A stretch of DNA of 64,000 nucleotides from Oryza sativa Japonica Group (lineage: Eukaryota > Streptophyta > Magnoliopsida > Poales > Poaceae), in NCBI RefSeq assembly GCF_034140825.1, contig NC_089043.1:19786001-19850000 (forward strand), written 5' to 3'. Below the pieces are notes generated by a model. That model was not told where the DNA came from, made no database searches, and saw only the letters and a list, made by a program, of their open reading frames with translations. Both the position numbers and the translations under genes were made by a program. This document shows positions 45,901-56,444 of the stretch, piece by piece. The first letter of the stretch is position 1. Each line of letters begins with the position of its first letter.

Positions 45901-48085
45901 CTGCTTTTCTTTTTCTCCAATTAATGTGGGAATTTTTAGGCTGTGAGAGCGAACGTGGCTCCTTTTTCTATTCCTTTAATAAGTTAATATATTAGGCTCA
46001 AAAGATTTGTCCCGTATTTTACATGCAAACTGTACAATTGGATTTTTTTTCCAAATTTAATGATCCATGCATGTGTTCAAACATTTGACGTGACGGAAAA
46101 GTTGAAAGTTTGAAGAGAACTAAACACACAGCCTACGTTGACCGCTAACAACACTTGTTTGTATACCAATATTTGTAAACTACTTCTACCTTAATAAAAT
46201 TGGTCGGAAAACTTTTCGCCTACCCAACGAACAAAAGTTTTAATGAGTTTGACCAAGTGAGACGGTCATTTGGTTGCAGCTACCATTATAACAAGATACT
46301 TCCAACAAATTAGGTCCCCTAATTGTTAACTCATAAAAATGTACTCCGTAGCAAATATTTTGAACAATTAGGATCCTAGGCAAGTTTAGCACTTCTTATT
46401 GACAAATGGCAACCAAACAGTCCTTAACCCTTTGGTGGCTGTTTTTGAGTTTAGTAGGTACACAGAGAAGGGTATCTGAGAAATGCTATGTTCTGGAAAG
46501 AAAAATAAGCAATTTTTTATTGGGAGGTTGACAATGTGAAGTCTTTTATCGCCCACCTTTGCATACGTACAAACCCTGCAGTGGGTTTCACCTTATTTTC
46601 TTTTTTCTTTTAAAAAAATATATATTGTACGTAAGTAACCAGACCAACTTATTTTTAAAGACGTACGTAAGACTGGTATTCATTAAACCTTTTGTTTTGA
46701 GGGAAAACTACAATAGTGACCAGCTGGACACAATAATGGCCGCTAGTGAACGCGACCGACAGCAACATGCGCGTCTAGATGCCAATTAATGATCACAAAG
46801 ATACGGAAACAGAGCAACTGACGAGAACGGGCAGACTCGTTTCATATATGATGTTGTTTAAACATTTTTTTATAAAAAAAATATATCATATCTTATTACG
46901 TTATACACCCAATAAATATGAATGGCAAAATTCTATCTACATATAAGGAAAAAAACAAACCGGAATACGAAAAGTGCGATCGGATTGAAATTACATTTGA
47001 AGAAACACCAATACTCTCTCCGTTCTAAAAAAATAAATCTAGTACTAGATGTGACCATTCTAGTACAACGAATCTGATATATCCAGATTCGTATTATTAG
47101 GATGTGCCACATCCAGTACTATGTTGATTTTTAATGGGACGGATGGAGTACATGTTATCTATTTTTTTTAGATTATTTACGACCATTTAGAACACATGCA
47201 ATGAAATACGGGAAAAAAGCTGCAACCCTCACGAAATTCAGTCAGCTTCGTTAAATTTAAGTTTGATTAAATTTATAAAAAAAATATAGCAATGAAGGAA
47301 GTATTAACGAAGGTGAAATGGCACAAGGATGCAAATGAAACAGTATAATTAAGGCTCTCACCCTGCTGACGCTGCCATCAAGAAAGTTATCGCGGGTATC
47401 AAATTGGTCATGGCCGTCGCCATGGATGACGAGCCCAGATGCAGCCCTTGGTAGGTCAGGTTCTGGTTTACCGTCGCCCTGTTCGTCAGAATCAATCCAA
47501 GATTGTCGAAAACAAGCTCGCAAAATTAACTACTAGCAGGGCTTCGCGCAGATGAGAAATCAAAGCATAAATACTGCAGAGACGTGTACGTACGTGCCCG
47601 AGCAAAGCCGTCACAAACACCAAGAACAAGCCTGTCGTCCCAAGGCTCCTCGTCTCCTTCACTTTTGCCCTGGATTTCTCACAAGCACACAAACATGATC
47701 AATCGAACAGAGGAGGGTGATGACTACTGACCAGCTAGACATGACCAAATTGATCAATTTAACTAACTATTTAAGTGTATCAATGGTTCAATTGAACAGA
47801 AGAGGGTGATGATGATCTGACTGATGATCAGCTAAACATGATCGAAACTGAACAATTTAAGTGTATATATCAATGATTATTGCTATACCTGTTGGCGAGG
47901 AGGGTGATGGGGACGAGGACGAGGGTGCCGATGGCCTGGCGGTAGACGACGAAGATCACGGGGCTGACGCCACGGCCGAACATGGCCTTGGCCCAGAGCG
48001 TCATGGCCGCGTAGATGCACTGCGCCGCCACCATCGCCGCGCACGGCGTCCACTCCCTCGCCGCGGCCGCGAGCATGAGTGCCAT
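42969..48085 (-). CDS. WAT1-related transporter B, 375 aa, with two GC-AG introns
   Basis: Exons 48085-47889, 47669-47598, 47478-47362, 44401-44170, 43940-43782, 43671-43520, 43167-42969; total 1128 nt, in phase. Protein blocks: AAQCIYAAMTLWAKAMFGRG, PVIFVVYRQAIGTLVLVPIT, TYQGLHLGSSSMATAMTNLI, KISGTIVCVGGATAMAFFKG, VPICKFYVDPLSLSAWTCFF, VRGPLYSAMFTPVCTVVTTI and GLYVVLWGKADDMKRG; two EamA units. Five introns are GT-AG, but those starting after 47598 and 43520 have GC donors (GG|GCACGT and AAG|GCACGC). The paralogue D has GT at both places, and the frame holds only if the GC sites are used. The third intron is 2.96 kb and full of transposons. Substrate unknown (amino acids or auxin-like compounds by family). 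Confidence 0.88.
43278..43402. mobile_element. Stowaway-like MITE in an intron of transporter B
   Basis: Ends cgtcctaacctataaagag and ctcctaatatgaaggg; inner inverted blocks ttttggttagat and atccaaccaaaa. Next to it (43245-43277) is the left end of another Stowaway (cttcatccgtaccaaaatat), so two copies overlap. Confidence 0.65.
43979..44091 (-). mobile_element. short LINE 3' tail with a perfect 13-bp target duplication
   Basis: A T run followed by atgactcgcacgagacgatg and tttattgatagagcag looks like a minus-strand plant LINE 3' end. GATCAAGTCGAAG lies directly on both sides (43966-43978 and 44092-44104). It sits in an intron of transporter B. Confidence 0.85.
44836..45991 (-). mobile_element. 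non-autonomous Helitron with internal minisatellite
   Basis: Read on the minus strand its 3' end is GCCGCGTAATCTGCGCGGGC (hairpin) followed by CACCATGCTAG and then T, i.e. a CTAG terminus inserted between A and T as Helitrons do. The host MITE is continuous across it with no target duplication. The 5' end (TATATTAACTTATTAAAGG) lacks the standard TC. No Rep/helicase sequence. Confidence 0.8.
45020..45905. repeat. AT-rich tandem repeat, period about 77-80 bp
   Basis: About eleven units, each with a core of aattccgaattt, attgtatttctatatggact, a ctctanactc block and cttctaatattcctta. Units near the right end are almost identical; those on the left have diverged. Confidence 0.85.
46136..47013. 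other. intron sequence of transporter B, nothing further recognised
   Basis: Part of the third intron. AT-rich, no coding signal. Confidence 0.4.
47014..47148. mobile_element. Stowaway MITE in the third intron of transporter B
   Basis: Ends ctctctccgttctaaaa and taatgggacggatggag, flanked by TA; inner inverted match ctagtactagatgtga and cacatccagtactatg. Confidence 0.78.
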
Positions 48086-48240
48086 GGTTTGGCTATGGCC
48101 TATTGGCCTAGCTCGATCTCGATCCGGCAGCGCAGAATTGATGAGATCGCCGGCGCCGCATACAGATGCAGATGCGCGCGCACAAGACGCTCTGCTCGTG
48201 CTCGGCTAGCTGAGCGATCGATCGATCTTGCGGTGGTTTG

Positions 48241-48248
48241 TTTATATA
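48241..48248 (-). promoter_or_regulatory. TATA box of transporter B
   Basis: Reads TATATAAA on the minus strand, about 155 bp upstream of the ATG at 48085. The hAT MITE at 48267-48385 begins 18 bp further upstream. Confidence 0.55.
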
Positions 48249-48266
48249 TGAGCTTGTACGCTCGGG

Positions 48267-48385
48267 CAGTAACGGATCCAGAAAATCCGTTGGTGTTATA
48301 ACGTATCTATCGGTGTTATAATATATTAATTATGTTTAGATCATACACACCGGTCACCGATCCTAGTACCGTAGATCCGCCCCTG
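48267..48385. mobile_element. hAT-type MITE in the promoter of transporter B, 119 bp
   Basis: Ends CAGTAACGGATCCA and (inverted) CAGGGGCGGATCTA, flanked by a perfect 8-bp duplication CGCTCGGG (48259-48266 and 48386-48393). Inside is the short direct repeat ggtgttataa twice. Confidence 0.92.
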
Positions 48386-48393
48386 CGCTCGGG

Positions 48394-49107
48394 GTTGTGG
48401 ATTGGCTCGGTTCGGTTTCTGCATGTGCGTCAGCGTGTCTCCACGCTGCACGTACTTGTCGTGCTCGAGCGCTTAAGCGGCTGTGTACGCGCGCGCAAGG
48501 TGCCAAAGCTAGGTGGGGATGCCAACACCGGAACACAGCGGACAGACGCACTTGGGCTGAGATGGTGGCTGGTAGCCTGGTACACTGGGATAGTGGCACG
48601 CACCTCTCTCTTGCGCCTAGCCAGACAGAAAAATACGTCTGAGATTTTTCTCATATTATTATGAGTATTTTCTTTACTTTTTACTAAAGAATTTACTCAT
48701 GATGATATAGATAAATCTTGCATCCTATGTACCGTATATTTTTTCCACTAGACCAGAAACCATATTGATATGCAAACCTGGATTAGGCCTTTGGACCTAG
48801 AGACGAAAACATCGAATTTCCTGCCGGGGAATACATATCCTCTTCCCTGCTCATGCCAAGTGCCAACTATAATGGGTAACATTTTTTCCCATCCCCATCT
48901 CTGCTTAAAAAATCATTTAGAACTTAAATCATATGTGTAATTAATAAATCATCCATAATTTATATAATATATTAGTATATATTTATTACTCACATAATAA
49001 TAATAATAATAATATATTGTTATTTTTCACTAATCGTAGCACGATTAAACCTTTAGACATGTATAATTCGCATAGTATTTAGACCCTTGTGCTTGTTAAT
49101 CAGGTCT
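48394..49107. other. spacer upstream of transporter B
   Basis: No gene recognised. A run of ATA/AAT triplets occurs at about 48997-49012. Confidence 0.4.
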
Positions 49108-49282
49108 CTATGGGGAATGGAAATGGGGGATAGAGGATCATCCCTGCCTCTGTTAAACCTAATGGGGACAACTTTTACTCTATTTAATTTCCTGTGGAAA
49201 ATCACTTTGCAAACATCCCCGTCCCTAATGGGAGAATTCTCCACAGGGAATTGGGGAACGGGGGCCATTGCCATTCCTATAT
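49108..49282. mobile_element. hAT-like MITE related to the element at 54391
   Basis: Left end ctatggggaatggaaatggg and right end gggggccattgccattccta are inverted relatives of the ATGGCAA-GGGG ends at 54391-55307. The flanks atcaggtc and tataggtc match at 6 of 8 positions. Confidence 0.55.
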
Positions 49283-49604
49283 AGGTCTGGTTCCTGACCT
49301 GGCTAAAAAACCTTATTATCAACCATGGTTTAGAGTGTTGTATGGTGTACTTCTAGTTGGTAAATACCTAAAGTTTAAAAACTATTGCATGTTTTTCAGG
49401 TAAAAAAGGTTCAAAGATTATATAATATAACTGAGCGAAAATGTCGTTGGACTGGCTATAGCTAGCAGCTAGCACTAGTTCTCTGTTGTGATGTTGGGAG
49501 TTTATCTCCCTCTTGTGAAATTTTTTCCCTCTTCCAGCGATTCGGAAGTTCAATTTATTTTTTTTATGGTTAGATTCTGGATGGCTTGCCTTAGGCACCG
49601 ATTT

Positions 49605-49760
49605 GACAAGCCGAGTTTAATTCCAAATTTTTTCTTTAAACTTTCAACTTTTCCATTACATTAAAACTTTTCTACACACACAAACTTTCAACTTTTCCGT
49701 CACATCGTTTTAATTTTAATCAAACTTTCAATTTTGATGTGAACTAAACATACCCCTAGT
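49605..49760. repeat. partial MITE of the GTTTAGTTCC family
   Basis: Blocks cgagtttaattccaa, aactttcaacttttcc (twice) and gtgaactaaacataccc match the short copy at 33319-33456. Confidence 0.5.
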
Positions 49761-49897
49761 ATCACACCCCTAGTATGACAATACTAGTTGGTAAATAAAG
49801 CCCGGTATATCGCAACTTAATTTTAGGCCCTTTGCTGGTTGTTCAAGTGTCGATACGAACAAACTATATATCAGTGTCAGGGTACTGTAGTAAACAA

Positions 49898-51487
49898 TCA
49901 GCGTTCAGCAGCTGGGTCAAACGCTCGACTCGAGGCGTCTCCCAATAGAGGTTCAGTTGCGACGTCGTCGCGCCGAGAATCCGAGGAGCAAGGCTTCGTC
50001 GTCCCCGTGGCCGGCTGTTTCATGTCATCCGCTTTGCCCCACAAGACCACATACAGGCCGGCGATCACAGCAGCTGCCCCCAGCAAGCTGAACAGAAAGA
50101 ACATCGTTCTCGTGTCAGTCGACAGAATCATATACTCCATCCGTTTTAAAATATAAGTATTTTTGATTCTGATACAGTATGCTCTCTCCGTACTTATAAA
50201 GGAAGTTGTTTAGAATAATGTTTAAGTCAAACCTTAGGAATATAAATCATAAATCATTCTCAAGTTGTTGAGTTTGAAAATGCAAAATTTATATGAATAG
50301 ATTTGTATTGAAAAATACTTTCATAAAATTATACATATATCACTTTTCAATATATATTTTTATAGAAACAAGAAGTCAAAGTTGTGATTTGAAGACCGTG
50401 TCGCTGTCCAAAACGACTTCCTTTACGAGTACGGAGGGAGTAATATCTACAAAAGTATGATGTTTTAAATAAAAAAGTTACATATTATGATAATTGTTTA
50501 ATGATAAATCTAGTAACATCAATTTTACATGATTGATCTTTTCTTTATTTTTTTCTATTAATAGTTAAAGTTATGAATGTTTGACTTATCACTATTTTAA
50601 AAATATTTGTATTTTGGGACGAAGGGAGTATCCTTTTCCATTGCTTTTGTCTCATACCTTCCGATGTGCAGCGCCTCTCGGTGAACGGCAGCGGCGACGG
50701 CGGTGGTGAGCACCGTGCAGACGGGCGTAAACATGGCCGGGTAGAGAGGCCCCCTCACCGAAGTGCACCACGACTGCAGGTAGAAGTTGACGCCTGAACC
50801 AAAGGCTCCCTGCAGCGTCGCACACACTCGTTAACTCTCTGTATAAAATTCATGTCTCGTTTCGCCGGACGCAATCAAATGCACGGTGTTTCTGAACTCA
50901 CGGCGAAGATGTAGCCGGAGAGTTCGAAGAGCGAGTGGATCTTCCAGGCGTCCAGGTCCGGGGCCAGGAAGACGGCGAGCGCCGCGGATTGCAGGGCCGA
51001 GAAGAAGCATGTCCATGCCGAGAGGGACAGAGGATCCGCATACGATTTGCACATTGGCACCTGAAAACAAATTAAGTCGAATTTGTGTCTGAACTCTGAA
51101 TATTACTGAGCCGAGGTGCAGAGTATTGTGGAGAGAAGCAGTGTAAAAAAAAGGGTATTGTGGAGAGAAGCAGTGTAAAAGAAAAGGAATTTCACAGTTC
51201 TTAGAAAGTATATTGAGATACTAAGTTTTACACTAGAAAATACGGTGAAATTATCCTTAAAAAATTACTACCTGAGATATGAGCCAGAGTGACCAGCATG
51301 AGCTGCTGGCGACGAGGCAGAGCGCGCCTAGCACCCACTTGCTGCTCGCCATGTTCAGGTCACCGAGCGTGTAGTTCAACAGCTTTGGGCCTTTGAAGAA
51401 CGCCATGGCCATGGCTCCTCCCACACAGATGATGGTGCCAGATATCTTGGCGATGGTGCCCCGCTCTCTGATGTTAACTCTCTCCTG
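49898..51487 (-). pseudogene. WAT1-related transporter C, 5'-truncated copy
   Basis: Homologues of the last four exons of gene B are present and open: 51487-51272, 51060-50902, 50809-50658, 50087-49898. Blocks: ERVNIRERGTIAKISGTIIC, VGGAMAMAFFKGPKLLNYTL, VPMCKSYADPLSLSAWTCFF, VRGPLYPAMFTPVCTVLTTA and GLYVVLWGKADDMKQP. The exons for the first EamA half (leader, YRQ block, TM4 block) are missing anywhere upstream to 57 kb. The acceptor of the first remaining exon is also off: the sequence before CAGGAGAGAG does not give the phase used in B and D. An 18-nt segment (the LLHSPA part in B) is deleted. A transcript is possible, but a full ten-span carrier is not. Confidence 0.85.
50135..50628. mobile_element. 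Stowaway MITE with a second Stowaway nested inside
   Basis: The outer element has ends ctccatccgttttaaaatat and gggacgaagggag with TA flanks. The inner one (about 50182-50440) has ends ctctctccgtacttataaag and cgagtacggagggag. Both lie in an intron of truncated gene C. Confidence 0.8.
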
Positions 51488-51847
51488 CTTGTTTGATGAA
51501 TTAACTAGGTACCTCTTATGATGTTTTCACCTTAGCCTTATAGGAGGTATTACAACTCCTAGCCACTTAACCGGCTAAACCAATCAGAGACGGCAAAAAA
51601 ATTGCTACATGCATCCTTTATTTTAATATATGATGTTTGAACTGACCAATGTCATACATAAAAGAACAATGGGAGTAATAATCAGCAATGTTGTGTTTTT
51701 TCCTAGTCCTTGAAATGTATTAAGAGGCATATGTACCTCGTAGAGTTAATAAAATAGCACTTACCTTTGTTGGTCTACTTATACCCATACATGTATGGAT
51801 ATGCTAGCCAAACGATAATATACCGATTCGATGCAGGAAAGACTCTA

Positions 51848-52083
51848 GGCTGTGTTCGGGAGGAGGGGTTCCCAGCCCATCCTTCCGGCATGCAAAACGA
51901 TGTTCACATTAATGTGTGATTAATTAAGTATTAGCTAATTTTTTAAAAAATAGATCAATATGATTTTTTAAGTAACTTTCGTATAAAAACTTTTTTAAAA
52001 AAACACAACGTTTAGTAGTTTAAAAAGCATGCGCACGAAAAATAAGGGTGTGGAGTTGGGAACTGCCAGCAAAGAACACAGCC
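51848..52083. mobile_element. complete MITE, 236 bp
   Basis: Ends GGCTGTGTTC and gaacacagcc, flanked by TA; inner inverted blocks aggaggggttcccagcc and gtgtggagttgggaact. A very common rice family whose truncated copy lies at 17632-17816. Superfamily not assigned. Confidence 0.75.
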
Positions 52084-52086
52084 TAA

Positions 52087-52451
52087 GGGCCCCTTTGAAT
52101 CGTAGGAATGAAAAAACAGAGGAATAGGAAAAACACAGGATTCTGACAGGAATACAATTGTAAAACAGAGGATTGCAAAACACAGGAAAAACACAGGAAT
52201 GGCCGTTTGATTGGACCACAGGAAAAACGCAGGAATCAGATGAGAGAGATAGACTCAGAGGAAATGTTCCAAGAGGTTAGACCTCTTGCTAACTTTCCTC
52301 CAAAATGTGCATAGGATTACCCATTCCATAGGAATTTTAAAGGATTGGATAGGATTCAATCCTTTGTCTCAAAGGCCTTCGTAGGATTTTTTTTCCATAG
52401 GATTAAAATCCTCTAAAATTCCTACATTTTTCCTACAAATCAAAGGGGCCC
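52087..52451. mobile_element. Tourist-like MITE, 365 bp
   Basis: Ends GGGCCCCTTTGA and tcaaaggggccc, flanked by TAA on both sides (52084-52086 and 52452-52454). It starts three bases after the end of the preceding MITE. AGGAAT/ACACAGGA short motifs recur in the left half. Confidence 0.82.
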
Positions 52452-52827
52452 TAAGTAGGGATATCTCTAGAGCAGATAAGGAATACGAGATCGACTTTGG
52501 CAAGGTCGCTAAAGGACCTATCGGGCTTAACCAAGACTACCAAATACCGAGATTATACCTATTACATTTTTGGTAATAGAAAATAAAGATCTATAAATCC
52601 CATAAGAATATGGAGGATGAAGGGTATAAATATATGGTCCAGGGGAAGTCGGGGCATCCAAACCTACACCGAACAATTAATCCAACAATCTTCCCCACGA
52701 TGAATTCAATTACTAGCCATATTTGAGCTATCCATGGAGAAGCCTTAATTTGAGCAATCATCAATCCAATGGACGTGACTACACAGCTAGTGGTAGCTGG
52801 TTTAGACACCATCTACCTATATTTCAT

Positions 52828-53555
52828 ATACAATTTTCTCTTAAACTACTCATTCAATCTACGATCCGATTACACCGTTGTGTTCGTAACAATTAAATCT
52901 TTACATCAAGATCTCACATGTTTATATTTTGATAAAAAATCACAAATTACTTTTATGATATGTCTAAATTACTTTTAGATTTCACTAAGTTACTTCTTAG
53001 ACATACAAAAGTAAATTCAGTAAAGCTTAAAAGTAATTTACATATATTATAAAAAATAACTTATAATAAAAAGAAAGTAACTTTAATTAATACCTTTTTT
53101 CATTGAACAAATTATCATATATATGAATTACTTTTTTAGATTTGATTAAAATACTTCCTATACATTAATAATGCTCTAAGGTGATTAATTTTATTATTGT
53201 TTTTAGTTAATTTCATAATTTGTGCTGATTAATTTAATTTCTAGATAGGGTCATGTTTTTATCTCTACATCGGATTTACTTCGAATGACATGCCAAAGTT
53301 ATATTCGTTTTGTTCTAAGTTACTTCTATATAATATATGTAAATTACTTTTAGACTTTATTGAATTTACTTTTGTATGTCTAATAAGTAACTTAGTGAAA
53401 TCTAAAAGTAATTTAGACATATCATAAAAGTAATTTGTGATTTTTCATCAAAATATAATCATGTGAGATCTTGTTGTAAAGATTTAATTATTACGAACAT
53501 AACAGTGTAATAGGATTATAGATCGGATAAGTAATTTAAGAGAAAATTTCATAAG
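52828..53555. repeat. long AT-rich inverted repeat with arms of about 245 bp
   Basis: The left arm (about 52833-53075) and right arm (about 53305-53553) match in inverse order: ttttctcttaaactac/gtaatttaagagaaaa, acgatccgattacacc/gtgtaataggattata, gaacaat-taaatctttac/gtaaagatttaattatt, caaattacttttatgat/atcataaaagtaatttg, acttttagatttcacta/tagtgaaatctaaaagt. The central spacer is about 230 bp. Probably a foldback MITE; edges and target duplication are unclear. Confidence 0.75.
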
Positions 53556-53993
53556 AAGAAAAAAAATGCACAACCTAATAGCAAAAACTACTTGCATGTA
53601 TGTATGTAACGCTAGTACTTTTCACGTAATTGTCCGCGTCGCTTGTTAAGTCTAAATTGAGATGCCTCTCGAAATAGATTTTGCGCAATCCAATGTATTT
53701 GAACAAACCGTCGCGAAAAACCTACATCCTCTTTTCATAGAGAGGGATCGTACCTTTCAGATATAAAAGTAAACTTCGGACAGAGCAATGAGCAGATAAG
53801 AGAGCTCTCGCGCAATGAGCAATGAGCTCTCTTCTCTTCTCCACTCTAGGCGGTTTCTTCAGATATGAACTGAGAACTTTGAGTTTCTTGCGTGTGCGTC
53901 GACGTGTGCTCTCGTGCGCTTCAGCGGCTGATCGTATTGACTTCGCTATGGTGGGCCCTGGCAGATAGCGGTTCAGCGATAATTAGAGGACGA

Positions 53994-54327
53994 TTTTGCT
54001 ATATATATTTATCATCAAATTTCTCTCAAAATTTTTCACAGATATAAATACATTGTAATCATAGTGTAATTATAATGTAATTTATATGTAACTTTTTACA
54101 TAACTTTTATATCGTTAGATTTGTTTCTAGATCCATGCAAGTAAAGGGAGGAAAAAAAATCATAGCTGTGTGTATAGGTGAGGAGATTTCATTACAAGAC
54201 ACCCGCTTCACGGAAAGAGTGTTACTTATAGGTTATATTATATTTAAATATAAGTTACAATATAATTGTCCTATATTTACATCTGACAAATTTTTGAGAG
54301 AAAATTTGACAATAAATATATAGCTAG
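53994..54327. mobile_element. foldback MITE, about 330 bp
   Basis: Left tttgctatatatatttatca and right aataaatatatagctagtc are inverted; the blocks aaatttctctcaaaattttt and aaatttttgagagaaaattt also pair. No clear target duplication. Confidence 0.6.
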
Positions 54328-54390
54328 TCATCACTAAAGGCGACGAAGTCCATTAGAGACATACAGACAGTAAAGCCCATTAGAGATGAT

Positions 54391-55307
54391 TAGGAATGGC
54401 AAAGGTTCCCCGTCCACCGATTCCCCGTGGTGAATCCTCCCATTAGGAGGTGGGGGTGGTATGAATTATGTCTCCATGGAGGATTAAATGGAGTGAAAAC
54501 ATCCTCCATTGGGTCTAACGGGGGCAGGTTTTGTTCACTGTTCCCTGTCCCCGCTCTCTGTGGAGGCCCATTGTAATATTTTATGTGTTCCATTTCATGT
54601 ATATATGGTCCATAGAAACAAGCCCAAGACGCAGAGTATATAAAGCCTCTAGAAACCCTAGCCATCTCTTATCCACTCCCTTGTCCCTTCCGCCCCTAGT
54701 CTCCACGTGCCGACAGGTCCCAACGCCCGAGCCGCGCCGCCTAGGTCCCAGTGCCACACCGCCATCCCGTTCCCGGCCTCCCAGGTCACAGCGCTGCGCC
54801 GTCTCTCCTCAATCTCTATATTGCTCGTACCTCGTCGACCATGTCCGATCTCTTGGTGGCGCCGAGGACGCCGAGGACTCGGCACCGGCCACCGGGCGTC
54901 GGCCTCCTCCTCCACCCTCTATTCATCCATTCCGAATTTCTGATCTGTCATGTGGGCTTATTTGTTTTACTGATGGTGGATGCTCATATGAATTTGTGAA
55001 CTTGTGTTCTTGTAGTCGTTGCTTATGTGCTGAAATTGATGGCTGGAATTGCTATTTTGAGTGTTAATATTTTGTATCAAAATTATTGTTTGATATATGA
55101 AATATATTCATGTTGACTATTGACTGTTGAGAAACCTGAGAGCGGGGATGAAGGCTCCACGGGGATAAATTACCCGCACGGAGGCGGTGATGGTGAAAGA
55201 TGTTGCCTCATTGCATTTCACGGGGGCGGGGGCGGAGAAAATTCTCCTCCACAGAGGCGGGTCTGGTGGTGTAACCTCCGACGGGGAATTCCCCGTTGCC
55301 ATCTCTA
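54391..55307. mobile_element. non-autonomous hAT element, 917 bp
   Basis: Ends TAGGAATGGCAAAGG and (inverted) TAGAGATGGCAACGG, with 8-bp flanks GAGATGAT (54383-54390) and GAGATGAC (55308-55315) differing at one base. A transcript-leader-like region with a Pro/Arg-rich open frame (54531-55067) is inside. No transposase domain seen. The type resembles the nDart-like hAT elements of rice; that family name is tentative. Confidence 0.8.
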
Positions 55308-55315
55308 GAGATGAC

Positions 55316-56250
55316 GAAGGCCACCGGGGACAACGAAGAGCACCAAAGGCACTACTAGAAGATGACTTGGTGCGGACAGGGCAACAGACGCATGAGCACT
55401 GGCTTGGGTGGGGCGGACTCGGCCAGCGATGGCTCGGCTACGACCAGGAGAGGTGCGGACGGGTTCCGGCGGCCCTCCACCTTCGGCGGCGGCGCGAGGC
55501 GGAGCAGGGGCGAGCGTTGCGGCATTGCAACGCCATGGCAGAGCTTTGGGGCGGTTTGGGGTTTGGACGAACGGCGAGTTCTCCGACCAAATTGAGGGGG
55601 GGCAGGAGCATCTACGGCGCACGTGGGTTCTGTTTTTCCAGTAAAATAGAAGGGAGAGTCCCCAAGATGGCATGTCCACGGTGACCTCCATGAGCGGAGC
55701 TTTGGAGCTCGGGTTTGGCACTGTTATGGCCCAAATCGATGAAATTGATGGGGGAGTTAGTTCCAAGGGGACTAGGAGGAGTCACAGGAGCAAGAATTGC
55801 CGAGGAAAGAAGGAACGATGAAGTTCAATGTCGTGGAACAGAGGCAGATTGCGTGCCACCCGCATAGCCGCCGCGCCATTGCATCTCGCCGTGCCACCCG
55901 CACGGCCACCACGAGCCCCAGCCGGACGCACCCTACACGGTGTCGCCACGAGCCACTGCAGCCGCCGCCGCGCCACTACGCCTCGCCGTGCCACCCGCAT
56001 AGCCGCCGCACCCGCGCTGGACCTCCGCTCGCCGCCTCGCCTTGCAGTACCGCCTGCACGGCCGTCGCGCTCGTGGCGGTCCTCCGCACGCCCCCTCGCC
56101 TCTCATAGTGACGCCGGAAGGAGGAAGATAGAGAGAGAAAAGAAGAGAGATAGGAAAGCTGACATATGGGCCCAAGGGTATTTTTGATATTTCGCGTGAT
56201 TTCTCTCCTCTTCAACCGGAAATTTTTATTTTAATGAGCGAATATCCAAC
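55316..56250. other. GC-rich segment of unknown origin
   Basis: Open in several frames on both strands without recognisable domains. The phrase ccacccgcatagccgccg recurs at about 55857 and 55993 with Arg/His/Pro-type translations. It may be part of another transposon whose edges I cannot place. Confidence 0.3.
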
Positions 56251-56251
56251 G

Positions 56252-56408
56252 TTTGAGAGTGTCCTCTCAAAAGTCACTTTACGCGGTATCCTACAACTAA
56301 AACCACGAAGTCGCGATGTCCTATAGCACATTTGAGAGTGTCTTCCTAAAAGTCACTTCACGCGGTGTCCTACAACTAAAACCACGAAGTCGCGATGTCC
56401 TATAGCAA
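56252..56408. repeat. tandem duplication of about 79 bp
   Basis: Two adjacent copies share ttgagagtgtc, aaaagtcact, acgcggt-tcctacaac and aaccacgaagtcgcgatgtc; they differ at a few bases. Confidence 0.85.
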
Positions 56409-56444
56409 AATTTACCTAACATCTCACATGCAAGTTATATACTA

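Larger units (their letters stand above)
44645..46135. mobile_element. MITE interrupted by a Helitron (third intron of transporter B)
   Basis: The left piece (ggccgtgtttagttgtttt to aatcataacgtaa) and the right piece (ttaggctcaaaagatttg to agaactaaacacacagcc) are consecutive parts of the same MITE family as the repeats at 32485-33460. The sequence at 44836-45991 separates them. Confidence 0.75.

Noticed and set aside
45020-45905. AT-rich array considered as a CRISPR-like or centromeric satellite
   Set aside because: Units of about 78 bp follow each other without unique spacers, and the array lies within a Helitron in an intron.
47362-47669. Idea that transporter B is a pseudogene because of non-GT donors
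   Set aside because: All seven exons join in phase with no stop when the GC donors are used, and family blocks are intact; a GC-AG gene is the simpler reading, pending transcripts.
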